From contig BLAL01000030.1 in assembly GCA_015698045.1 (NCBI GenBank), forward strand, positions 558,001 to 622,000: DNA of 64,000 nt, in the 5' to 3' direction. The notes beneath the pieces are model-generated. The model was not told where the DNA came from. It saw nothing but the letters and a program-made list of their open reading frames with translations, and made no database searches. The stretch's first letter is position 1, and every line of letters begins with the position of its first letter. Shown here piece after piece: positions 46,465-57,379 of this stretch. This stretch comes from Rhizophagus clarus. Taxonomy: Eukaryota; Glomeromycota; Glomeromycetes; Glomerales; Glomeraceae. Position numbers and translations under genes: made by a program.

Positions 46465-47269
46465 GATTTTAGAATTCATACATATATAAAAATCATAATT
46501 CAAGGAAATGATTCCTTATTTTTCCTGCATTGAGTATTGTGGTAGAAAAATCGTTGTGGAGATCAAGGAGACATGCGAGAATGACAGATAAAATGACAAA
46601 GGACATACTTTTTCAAGAAAGTTGTATAGTATAATTTTAAGAAATAAACTGAGTGTTTACGATTGAAGAAAAGTAATGATTTCGCTTTTTATAATAAGCT
46701 TCAAAGCTATCATAATTCTGTATGAGAAAGAAATGTTAAATAAGGTGGATGAATTTGAATGTTTGCATGTTTATACGAAGTCGAACTTACTGTTGTTAAA
46801 AGTCCGGTTCAGTCCGACGGACTGATAAAAAGTCAAGTTGGACTGGATTGAGACATCAAGTCAAATCGATGGGTTTGTTATTATTGACCCATCAACCCCA
46901 TTGGCTTAACCATTAACCCATCAACTCCGTCGGTTCAACCCGTCGACTTATAAGTTAAACTGGATTGGACCAGACCACAACTTGAAGGTTACAGTCGAAC
47001 TGCAATTGATTTCTTTACTAAGCGCTTACTACCAGAAACTTATTCGCGTATACTTGATGAGTTAACTCGATTTTATATTGGATAACTGTCTAATAAATTT
47101 AATAACAGCATAACGCATTGTTATTAGGCTGTTTGATTTAATAATTCAGTAATAATATAATCTGTAACAATTGCTTATTGCTGCTTAATAATACAAATTC
47201 TTTAAATTATTCCTATTTGTGAACTAAATAAATACAATAAATATCAACTTAATATACATTCACTACACA
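46465..47269. other. Intergenic region with a GC-richer short repeat block
   Basis: No gene recognised. At about 46790-47010 the composition shifts. Direct repeats appear: ACCCATCAACCCCATTGG against ACCCATCAACTCCGTCGG, and AAGTTGGACTGGATTG against AAGTTAAACTGGATTG, together with CAGTCCGACGGACTG, an imperfect palindrome. This may be a decayed MITE or SINE fragment; terminal repeats were not resolved. Confidence 0.45.
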
Positions 47270-50200
47270 TTAGACATTAAATGACATAATTGAATCTTTA
47301 ACATATAATTTTACGGTTCTATCAGCTACCCAATCAAAATAAACAGATTCTAATATTGAAGCAACAGATAAACGTGCTAAATTTAAATATGAAAATCAAA
47401 AATAAATTAACCTCCAAATATGATCGGTCGATTTAAATAATATTTACAAACTTACCATCATCACCAAGATTAAAACCAAATGTTTTAGAAGGTCTAATAG
47501 AACTTGATAAAGGTGTTTTTCTTGATGTTCCATTAGCTATCATTCCCAAAAATCCAGGGTTTGCATTCCATACTCTTACTGTACCTTCTTCTAATGAACA
47601 AGACACAATTAATCGTCCATCTCCTGAAAATGATATTGCTGTAACTGATTTTGTATGTCCCTAATCAAATTTTTTTTGTTTTTTTTAATCGTTAAATAAT
47701 TATAAGTCTATTTGTTTTCCAAAACGAAGATATAACTCCCTTCATATTGACTTACCTCTAGTATATGTAACCTAGTTGCAGTTCTTAAGTCATAAATAAT
47801 TGAAGCACCTTCAAGTGTACCAACAGCTAATTTTTGTAATCCGCCATGAAAGGTGACTGAAGGAAATGTTTTAACCAAATCATGTAATACACTTGTTGTG
47901 GTTTGTAATACCGTGTCCCTCATTTTTGGTATATTAGGGTCTAAAGATTTTACTACTGCCTCGACTAATCCAGATAAATTAGCGTGTAATAATAGTGGCC
48001 TTTTACGTATAAATAATGATATTAATTTTAAAAATCCTGATTTTTCTGTCGGCTTCTTTGAATCATTGGTATCATGTGTTAATGTCGAGACACACAATGG
48101 TGTATTAGCCGCAGATATTTGGAATATGGCTTTTTGTGCCATTGCTCTAATTGATGCGGCGTTAGTATCCGTCTCGATTGCAAATGTAAACAAAGTTTTT
48201 AAGACTGCTACTGCATCGAAATGTATCAACAAAAAAGTTAAAAAGTTAAGAATATAACTATAATATTTTTTTAAATGTAAAAAAAAAGGAAATCTAAAAG
48301 GATATGAGGCTCCCATGTCGAAAATCCCCTTCCACACAATTCAAGTGCAGCCAGCCGATGTGATAATTTGGAACTATCATGTAATAATAGTACCAATGAA
48401 AGTGCGATATTCCTGGCAACACTAAAACCATCAAAGAAATAATATATTAGTTTTTGGGCTACTCTAATATTCATACACAGTTTAAAGTGCAAGATATACA
48501 AACGTTTGTGACAAATATCTAGGATAATCGGATCCAATCATTCCAAGTAATATAGTTGATCTAGCCATATATTGATTAGTATATATATCTGGAGAAGCTA
48601 CTGCTGGTACTTAATCAAATCAATTGGAAAAAATAAGTAAATCGTGACGATGATTTTCCCAATAATTCTATGATATTGAACATACAAACTCACAAAATTG
48701 TTTCCAATAATCAATTATTGATGTCAATTCTGAGGGTGGCATATTATTTAAGGCTGATGAGAAAAGACTTCTTGCTGATATTCTTATATCCTCTAATATA
48801 AAGTTAATCAATATAAATGAATAAATTTAATTATTCGACAATTTTTGATCATATAGTAAGCTTACCAAGTGGATCCTGAAAATATTTAGCATGAAATGCA
48901 AGAGAAGAATGATAATAGTCTTTCCCAACAAGTTCTGGCAACAATGATCCATAGTGTGTTATAATTTCACTTGTATATTTTTCCAAACCTATAAAATATA
49001 GATTACGTAAGAGCTTTTGAAAATCACATGGTTAAAACAAATTAATTTACCTTTCATGGAAAGGAACGAGCGTGTCAGACCAACAATCGACAATAGAAGT
49101 GAGGCTGTCATAGTTTGTGAAATTTTCCATACTGCCGCACTATCATTAGGAGAAGGAACAGCAAATGCCATATTTCCATTTGCCCTATTTGAATATTTAA
49201 GGTTATTGATCATCTATAGTGTATGAAAAAGAAAAGTAACAGATATATATATATATATGTATATTTCTTTTTTTACCCTCTTAATCCAAAAGTTATTCGG
49301 TCCGAAGACTTCTTTAGCCCTAATTTCTCTGCACATAATTTATCCAAAGAACTGTCAATTCCCCATGTCATTAGATTAGATACCAAAACTTGAACTGTGC
49401 TAGCATCAATAGCTTTAGTTTCTGGCTCAATTGAAGGAGACGTAGAAGTAACTGAGGATGATTGCAAAGCACCACCAGTTGTCCATGAAAATATTTTGGA
49501 CATTGTTGAAGGCTTTTCATCGAAGTCTTCAATCACTCTTGTACAATTAGGCTTCGAACCAAATTGTGACACATGGTAATGATAAATATCATTAATAAGT
49601 TGTTTGACATTTATTGCAAATATTTGAAGGAAAGTTTTTCCTAATATGTTATTGTCATTAAAAGAGTATCATGTAGTTAGATCATGTAAAACAGAAAGAG
49701 GGAGAATAAGAATATTTACCATCGTTTTCAGAATTATCTGTAAAGGATGTTAAAGTCTTGTTTATAACAACTTCCTGTTGTTTCACTGAACTATGAATAA
49801 ATCAAATATTAATAATAATCCTTTCCTTATATGGGTATTTAATAGATATTAACCTTGTTCTCCACGATTCATCTTTTAACATATCTCTTGCAGCCGAACC
49901 TGTAACTTTTTGAAAAAGCTCAAATGTCTGTGTCTAAAAATAGAAACAATTATAAGCGAGAAATAATTTTTTTAAAAAAAGAGAGAAAAAGGAAATTCTG
50001 TACAAAACCTGCCAGATGTGAGCTGTATCATCATTGTAAAATAAAATTATAAATCCTTCAGAAGTTCTCCATTGAATCTTATCCAATGGATATGAATAAC
50101 CTCCAAATACATACAAACTACATTAAACCAATATTAATAAGCTATAATAAATAATAATATCAAATAAAAATAAAAAAATTTACCAGTTTAATTCTTCCAA

Positions 50201-52908
50201 AGATATAATAGCCAAAGAATTATCTTTAGCAACGGATATTACACATCTTTTAATTCTTTGACATTCGTCACTAGGGGGCTCAAAGAAATGAGTAACACAC
50301 TGACTGTGAAACTTAAAAGAAGCAAGTTTCTTTCCTCTGTCACAAAATTAAAAAAGGCTTCAAATGAATAATAGTACAAAATTATTATATAATAGGTAAA
50401 ATAAAAGAAATAATATACTATTAAATAACTTACTCCAAATCCCATATTCTTACCGAACAATCTTCTCCACCAGATAAAAGATATTTGTTTCCAAAAATTT
50501 GTGAATTTGGTGTATATAAACAAGTTACTTTACCTATATGTCCTTCTAATTTGCGAATTGAATTTGGTATTGAGGTTGAATTTTGTATCTCTGCTGATTT
50601 TGTCAGTGCTTTTGATAATGGTACAAGATGGATTTCACCATTTTCTATAAAATAATTTTGAAATTATTATAAAATTTATAAAATTTATATTAACTTTGAA
50701 ACAAAATTTAAAATCATTACAAACCATATCCAATAGCTAAATAAATATCATATGCCATAGTTGTAACTGTAATATTATCATTCTTATGGTTTAATTGCCA
50801 TATATCAGACAAATATGTTTCTGAAAGAATAAAGTATATTTAAATTAAAAAAAAAAGAAATTTATTATTTTTAGACTATTTTATACATATATATATATTT
50901 TTTTATATATATATATATATAAGCTTACCAGGAGGCCATTTTTGTTCCCGAACATGATAATTCTCACATATTCCAGATTCTTGTGTTATTGGTGATAATG
51001 ACTTGAATGCAAATGAGGTACCATTTATTTGATTGCGGAAAGTAATCAAATACCAATTAGATGTCTTTCCATCAATGCTCGATAATGTAAATACTGTCGT
51101 TATAGCAAGACCTGTGTTATCTTCGTCATCTGAACAAACTGTTTCCAATAACTGTGGTCTATTAAAGGAGAAATATGCGTATATATATCACATATCATCG
51201 ATTATTTCAGCATCCAAAAATACACTTAATAATATAATGTTCCAACCTTAACTGAGCCGAATTTGGTAATTTTTCAACATTAGACTTTTGTAAATTAGGT
51301 AAAGATGATCTTCGAATAAGACTTGGTTTTATATGCAAATGAGCATTTTCTGCCGCTATTTTCTTTTCCGTATATGATGGTATTGAATACAAATAGGCAC
51401 TGCCCATCTGCGTTTTCCCAAAGATAGTCAGTTATAGAATTTGAATTTAATGAATAAATTGAGAAATAAAGTTTTACCACTAATTACCTGATTCCATAAC
51501 AACACCCTGTTTTTCGATAGGAAAGCTCCACTTGCCCAATAAATTCCTTCTTTTGAATTTCGAATACGTTGAAAATTAACCATCTTTCCTCGACGTATTG
51601 TAAATATCTAAATAAATAACTCGGTTAATTTTTTTTTCTGTAAATTAAAAAAAAAAGCTGACGTTAAATTTCCCTACATACTATAGCATAACTTTTCGTT
51701 ATTGCTAATATAACTCCAATATCATATGGATTACTAGTTAATTCTAAGATTTTATCTCCCTGAGCGTCTAGTAACCCAACATTGTCATATTCTTTATTAA
51801 TGTGATTTGATTCATCAAATGTCCATATTTTTAAAATTCCATTGAAATTTGAAGTTAATAGTCTTATTTGCCGTGCATCTAATTAAATCGAATTAAAAAT
51901 TTAATACAATTAGAAATAATAAAATTGGGCATTATATTAAAATTTATTCATTTATACCTGAATCATAAAAGGGGGTGCAAGTAACCCAATCATTATGGCC
52001 GCCCCAAATTCGTACAAGCTAATTTTAAAAATTTTAAATTACACACGAAATTCTTAATAAAAGTCGATTATTCTCTAAAGAAAATAACTATACCTCTAGT
52101 GTCGTGCAATTTAATATAGTGATCTCATTCGAAAATCCAGAGCATAAAAGAAATTTTGCCGGCTATAAATTTTTTAAAAAAAAAATATTACTTACTTTTT
52201 GAAAATATAATTAATTTGTCTACTAATTACCTGAGAATATTCTGCTAATGGCTTTAAACTTTTTATAATTCCACAAAAAGATTTAGATATACTCGTAAGA
52301 CATCTTCCATCCAATAAACACCATTTATTAACATCCCTATAATCCGTATATTTAAATAATAATAAATATTATTAGTGTATAATATTAACAGATCAACCAA
52401 AAAAAAATAATTTTATTTACCCGTCTTTTGAGGCACTTATCAATACATAGTCATTTCCCGCACAACCATCGGTCTGACCTTCTATAATTGCTAACGCGGT
52501 GATCGAGGATTTATGACCAAAACATAATATTTTATGTTGCAACTAATTTTTGTAAAGACATTATAAAAAAAAATCTATTTAGATAAAATAATTGAGGAAA
52601 TATGATAACACGCATTATTACTATGGAGTGATTGTAAGTACTTTTAAATACAATGATTTTAAAATCTAAATTTACAGCAATCAATAGGGTATATCGCTGA
52701 GACAAGGAAAAAATAATGATATAAACAGAGTTGAATTCAAATTCACCTGAGGAGTTCCTCGCTCGTCGATAGTACATCGATATATCCAAATGTGACCGTC
52801 TTCAAGCCCAGTAACAATATGTCCTTCTTTATAAGCAACGGTAGTTACTGGAGCAGTAGGTAAGTTAACCCAAAAGGTCAATGGAACAATCAAAGACGAC
52901 GATGCCAT
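47270..52908 (-). CDS. WDR7: WDR7 (rabconnectin-3 beta) homologue, WD40 protein, 24 exons
   Basis: Twenty-four exons from 52908 to 47270 assemble into 2832 nt, 943 residues, in frame at every junction. N-terminal WD repeats include VTTVAYKEGHIVTGLEDGHI with WIY, CFGHKSSITAL and GGHNDWVTC. WDR7-type landmarks are GIYWASGAFLSKNRVLLWNQ with MGSAYLYSIPSY, ALELCGRGFSTWEPH, an alpha-helical segment (about residues 650-820) and C-terminal WD repeats (GHTKSVTAISFSGDGRLIVS, EGTVRVWNANPGFLG). In animals WDR7 pairs with DMXL1/2 (Rav1 in yeast) to regulate V-ATPase assembly and endolysosomal acidification; the same is inferred. Twenty-two introns are GT-AG; intron 21 is AT-AC of U12 type. It is divergent from mS35 with 231 bp between starts. 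Shorter than human WDR7 (about 1,490 residues), mainly in the linker. Confidence 0.88.
48223..48305 (-). other. U12-type AT-AC intron in the WDR7 homologue
   Basis: The 83-bp intron starts ATATCCTTTT, matching the minor-spliceosome 5' splice site (RTATCCTTT) exactly, and ends in AC. A branch-site match TTCTTAAC (consensus TTCCTTRAC) lies at 48252-48245, with a second TTTTTAAC 7 nt closer to the 3' end. Removing it gives an in-frame join between CCT-C and AT-TTC that yields WEPHFDAVAVLKTLF, agreeing with the family motif (WEPYID in animals). No GT-AG alternative gives an open frame here. Confidence 0.85.
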
Positions 52909-53139
52909 CGAAAGGAAAAAATAAGGTAATAAAATTAAAATAAAAATCAGCCCTTAATTACTATGTATTAAATTCAAAAGTATGCCCGTTTATTCCGAAA
53001 ATTTCCATCTGGATAAGGGTGAGAAATTACTTTAAATACAGATCTTCAATCTTTGGAATGCCACATGTCGTCATTGTCGATTATCACAAAATAAACGGTC
53101 ATAGTATTAGTTGTCATAAAAAAAAAAAAAAAGTTCGAG

Positions 53140-53970
53140 ATGATATCCCCGTCTTTTCGTTTTTCACAACGAAACCTTCCATTATTTAGACTAACGTTAT
53201 GTAGATATTTTCCTACTTTTTCGCGTCGTGGTCCAAGTAGACGAAGAGATCCCGAAGCTGAATTATATGATATTGAAAATATGCCGGTGTATGAGTTTGA
53301 TGCAATGACCAAACCCGGTTTTGATATTTTTTTGGCTCAACAAGAAGTTAGAAATTACTTAAGAAAAACCAAATATGAGTTGCCTCAACTTTCAAGTTAA
53401 TTATACTCTGTAATGGATCTATTCTTCTCGTCTTTTTCCTTTTTCTCACCCACTTCTGTTTCCTATCACAAATAGAGCTCGCAGAAGAGTTTGTACCGCC
53501 TTCACCAACTTCAATTTTATGTTTTAAAAATTCGTATTACATAGGAGAATCTTCGCCAATACAAAAAAAAGTAGTCCTCACCATAGAATTACATTCTATA
53601 AAAGCATTACTTACACAAAAACAATTACATAAATTTGTTTTATTATGTGGACCTAGATTTAATGGGAAGGAATTTAAATTTTCTTGCGACAAATTTCCTC
53701 ATGCTAATCAAAATAAAAAATATTTAAGTGATTTGGTTGACAAACTTTTAGAAGAAGCTAAGGTAAGTGTTTATTTTTTAAAATCGAACTAATTTTGTTT
53801 TAAAAATCTCATATTTTTATTTTTTTACTTAGAATGATGATGATAAATTTGAGGATATTCCAATGGATACAAGACATATGGAGAAAAGGTTAAAGAAAAA
53901 GAAATTACGAGAACTTAAATTTCCGGTAGAATGGTATAGACCACCAGAGAGTACTAAAGTTAAAACATAA
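53140..53970 (+). CDS. Mitochondrial small-subunit ribosomal protein mS35
   Basis: Three exons (53140-53395, 53476-53762, 53833-53970) give 681 nt, 226 residues. A basic, Phe/Arg-rich presequence (MISPSFRFSQRNLPLFRLTL) precedes DPEAELYDIENMPVYEFDAM and TKPGFDIFLAQQEVRNYLRK. Then comes the S24/S35 core (KKVVLTIELHSIKALLTQKQ, FVLLCGPRFNGKEFKFSCDK, FPHANQNKKYLSDLVDKLLE) and a basic tail. This matches the mS35/Rsm24 family of the mitoribosomal small subunit. All introns are GT-AG. The stop codon overlaps the convergent ATP12 stop by 11 bp. It is divergent from the WDR7 gene. Confidence 0.85.
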
Positions 53971-55026
53971 CAGTACAAGCAACAGAACCCAAATGTCTTT
54001 TAATATCTTCATTCTCAATACCGTGAGCATCAAGTTCGCCCCATCTTTCAGTTTGTGAAATTGTCTCAATTGATGAAGCTTTAGAGGCTTCTTCAACACT
54101 TAATTTGTTCTCTACTAGAGCCAATCCAATCAAAAAAGATTTTGAAATCATAGTAGCCCTCTCAAACGCTATAATAAACATAATTTAAATAAATAATATG
54201 TATGTATGTATGTAGAAAGGCAATTTAAGAACAATACCTGATAACTTTAAAGAATCAAAATTTTCGATAATATTCTTTAACTTTTCTTTGGCATTTTCTG
54301 ACTGTTTTAATCCGCTTATTCCGTCAGTAGTTTTAACTTCAATATTATAAGTGGTTTGTACCCAATCTATTATTGGAAGCCAATACTTTTTTTGTAATTC
54401 AACTAATGAATCAGGATATGGTTCATGATAACAAATAGTATCATTATCAAAATATCTTAATAATCGGTTGATAACCTCATGTTTCATATTAACATTTTTA
54501 TTTTTATCGATATAAATACTAACCAAGGACGTCTATATGTGTGAATATATATTTCTGATCAACATTAAAAATATGTATATAATGTGTACATGACTAAAAA
54601 GTGGATTCACTTACTAACGGTAAAGAGTGCTGTTTTAAGATATGATTTTGAGATTCCCATTCTCCGGCTATTAATAATGCTAAATGCTTTTTTGAAAAAG
54701 GTACAGTTAATTTTGATCCTCCTGGTGTTTTTAAAGCCCTTTTATCAAGTAATATCTCATATGTCTGTGTATCTATAAATTGGGAATTAGTTAATATTTA
54801 ATTTACTTTCTTAATTTATTAATCAAAATTCTCAGTGATAATGTATATATGTTCTACCTGGATTTAATTGGATGGTTACCTCTTTCCAAAACCTTTTTAG
54901 CATCATCGGTTCTTCTTTTTGTTTATTACTACTAAACCTCCTTTTATTTTGTAATAGTAAAGCGGAACAAGGTATTATTTTACTATTAATCATTCTCTTA
55001 ATCGTTGATAAAGTCAGAGGATTCAT
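53960..55026 (-). CDS. ATP12: ATP12, F1-ATP synthase assembly chaperone
   Basis: Four exons (55026-54858, 54772-54615, 54532-54238, 54168-53960) give 831 nt, 276 residues. The presequence is MNPLTLSTIKRMINSKIIPC. Family landmarks are RFWKEVTIQLNP, YEILLDKRALKTPGGSKLTV, IAGEWESQ, LLRYFDNDTICYHEPYPDSL with VELQKKYWLPIIDWV, and C-terminal AFERATMISKSFLIGLALVE with RWGELDAHGIENEDIKRHLG. ATP12 binds the F1 alpha subunit in the mitochondrial matrix and prevents its aggregation before F1 assembly. The length is typical for fungal ATP12 (about 270-330). The start at 55026 was preferred because upstream codons to 55095 are not presequence-like. The 3' end overlaps the mS35 coding end. Confidence 0.92.
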
Positions 55027-55140
55027 TGTTATTTTAAAAGGATTAAATTTATCGGAAAAAAAAAACGACAAATTTTTATTTAGGTAGATCATCACATGAT
55101 ATCACATGGCATGAATTCTTCATCCGTTTGTTAAATTTAT

Positions 55141-56124
55141 TTATAGTATTACACTCTTGAACAAAATCCGTAACATAATACCAGTTAATAAAGGAATAAC
55201 TAAATTATCATCTAATCCCCATAAATCAATCAATTCACTGATACCACCAATTATTCCTGTTAATATAATTAATATAGGTAATGATAACACACTTTTTTCT
55301 TCTATCCAACTAGCATTTTCAGGATCGTGTTTTAATAATCCACTACCCCAAAATATATAAGCAGCAATTGACCCGACCATTATTGCAGCTAGTGTACCGG
55401 CTAATGATTTACCATTTGAAAATTTATACGTATAATGTCCCCATCTTCTACCTGCAAATGATGCCGCCGTATCACACCACGATAAAATCAAAATTGATAT
55501 TGCTGCTATATCCTTAAATAAAGGAAAATGAATTGTTAATTTACTCTTGTTCTTTATGTGCAAATAAAACAAACGGAAGTCTAATAATTTACCTTTGGAA
55601 ATAGTGTAAGAACACTAATACATCCCATCAAATAGGATATTACCCCATTGCATTTTTCGGTCTTTTCTCTTTCTCGCATCATGAATCCAAATACTCTTAC
55701 ATATATTTCGTTAAATCTTTTATTAAGAAATCTTAATACTTCTGCTAACGATGCAATTGAAAACATATAAAGTAATTTATTCCTAACTATAATTGCATCA
55801 TTACTTGAGTATATTAACAAAACAATAAATCCTATAAATTCCACCACATTATGTAAGAAAAATAAATTAAATTATGGGTTTAATTTATAATTTAATAATA
55901 ACATTAATTAACATCAATTATATTAAATAAGTAACAATACCTATAGTGGAGTGTAATAATTTCCTTGAAAATTCGTTAACATCATTGTTTTTATTAGTTT
56001 TTATTATCGTTACTTTATTATTTTTTATTTTTGCTTCAGCAAAAGCTGTTTGTTTTTGTATGTTTGCGTTTAATTTTTGTTTTTGTATTCGATTTTTTGC
56101 CGCAAGGTTTCGATGTATTGCCAT
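55141..56124 (-). CDS. DGK1-like CTP-dependent diacylglycerol kinase
   Basis: Three exons (56124-55941, 55831-55593, 55512-55141) give 795 nt, 264 residues. A basic cytosolic N-terminus (about 45 residues, Lys/Gln/Asn-rich) leads into NEFSRKLLHSTIG, the family's conserved Arg-Lys...His motif. Several transmembrane helices follow. The CTP-transferase signature is WCDTAASFAGRRWGHYTYKF then SNGKSLAGTLAA. The protein ends in further hydrophobic helices and GLDDNLVIPLLTGI. In yeast, DGK1 phosphorylates diacylglycerol with CTP in the ER/nuclear membrane, opposing lipin; dolichol kinase and vitamin E kinase are related alternatives. Intron 2 and intron 1 are GT-AG. It lies 115 bp upstream of the co-oriented ATP12 start. 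Confidence 0.85.
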
Positions 56125-57379
56125 TTGCGCTATCTAAATATCCAAAAAAAAATTGTCCTTCTTTCTCTGATAATGGATAATGATATTAATTAACGCGTGT
56201 TATTTAACTAAAATTGTTAAAATTTCGAAGACATATATTTTTTCCAAAAGAAAAAAAAAAATTTTTCTCGAAAAAAGAAAAACGCGATAGGAACTTTAGA
56301 ATATAATGATTGTAACGATGCATTTTATGCCTGACACAGCCGCATATTCTCGATCTGGAACGATTTTGCCTCAGCACCACATTTAAAACTCGGCACCACA
56401 TTTAAAATCTGGTCGAATAAAGTAGGCTGAAATAATGATACATAAATGATGTAATTTAAGTGCATGATCTAGGCTGCATATACAGTAAGTTTAGATAACA
56501 GGATAACACAGTGATAGCACTACTAGCCAAATATTTCAAACGTTTTAAGTTAATCACGTGCTCGATTCGACGTGTTGAGATTTATATCATGTGAAAAAGT
56601 TGAAATTAGTAAGTTTCCAATAACACTCTTTTTTGTTGTTAATTTATACGACTATGACTTTATTAACTACTAGGTGATTTATATAATACACGTCCGATTT
56701 TTTAAGTGAATCCAAATGTATCGAGATTCAGTATATAGTGAAGATTTAGACAGAAACTGTATTTCTTAGTAAATAATATTCCCAACTGAGCCACATTAAT
56801 TGAGGATCATCTACAGAAAAGACTTCAATCATTAAATAAAATTTAGATGATTTATAGTTTGGTGGTAAAAGATAAAAGGGACGAGTCCATTAAAATAATA
56901 AACGTATCCCGAAAAGAAAATCTTAAGAGAGCATTAATTATATACATACGGAACTCAAACAAAGATCCTGGGTCTCATACAAACGAAACGTCCAAATCAT
57001 GGAATCCAATTAGTAATAGGACTACACGAAGGAGCGAGGACTATTATGACTTGAGATCAAAACCGTTCTTTTCATACTAAAATGTCTTTTCTTTCAAACC
57101 TTCATTATATGACGCTATCATTCACAATCTCTTCGTCAGATGGATTTATCTCGTTTCAAAGGATTCTAAAAAAAAAAAATGAATTTACGTCTATTATAAT
57201 AGATTATTATAATTTCACTTTCACGTGTTGGAACGAATTCCTGAACTGATTGTCTATTCTTAATAAAGTTACACTTTTTAGACTAATTTTATTTGTTATA
57301 TAACCTCTCTATAATATTTATAGTTACAAAATAATTCGTTATAATAAAAAAGATAATATATTGTACAAAAAAAATCTAG
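56125..57379. other. Intergenic region, no gene supported
   Basis: 5' flank of the DGK1-like gene and 3' flank of the PPP1R21 homologue. A 77-codon plus-strand frame at 56847-57080 (Asn/Lys/Arg-rich) has no domain or splice context and is not called. A short direct repeat, CAGCACCACATTTAAAA, occurs near 56372-56408 (CTCGGCACCACATTTAAAATC). Confidence 0.45.

Noticed and set aside
48256-48310. Reading through the WDR7 exon at 48306 as a continuous exon or an ordinary GT-AG intron
   Set aside because: Read-through hits a stop within 14 codons and no GT donor at this point joins in frame to the conserved DAVAVLK segment. The AT-AC intron does.
56847-57080. 77-codon plus-strand open frame
   Set aside because: No domain, no splice context, low-complexity Asn/Lys/Arg composition, and it lies in the promoter-side intergenic region.
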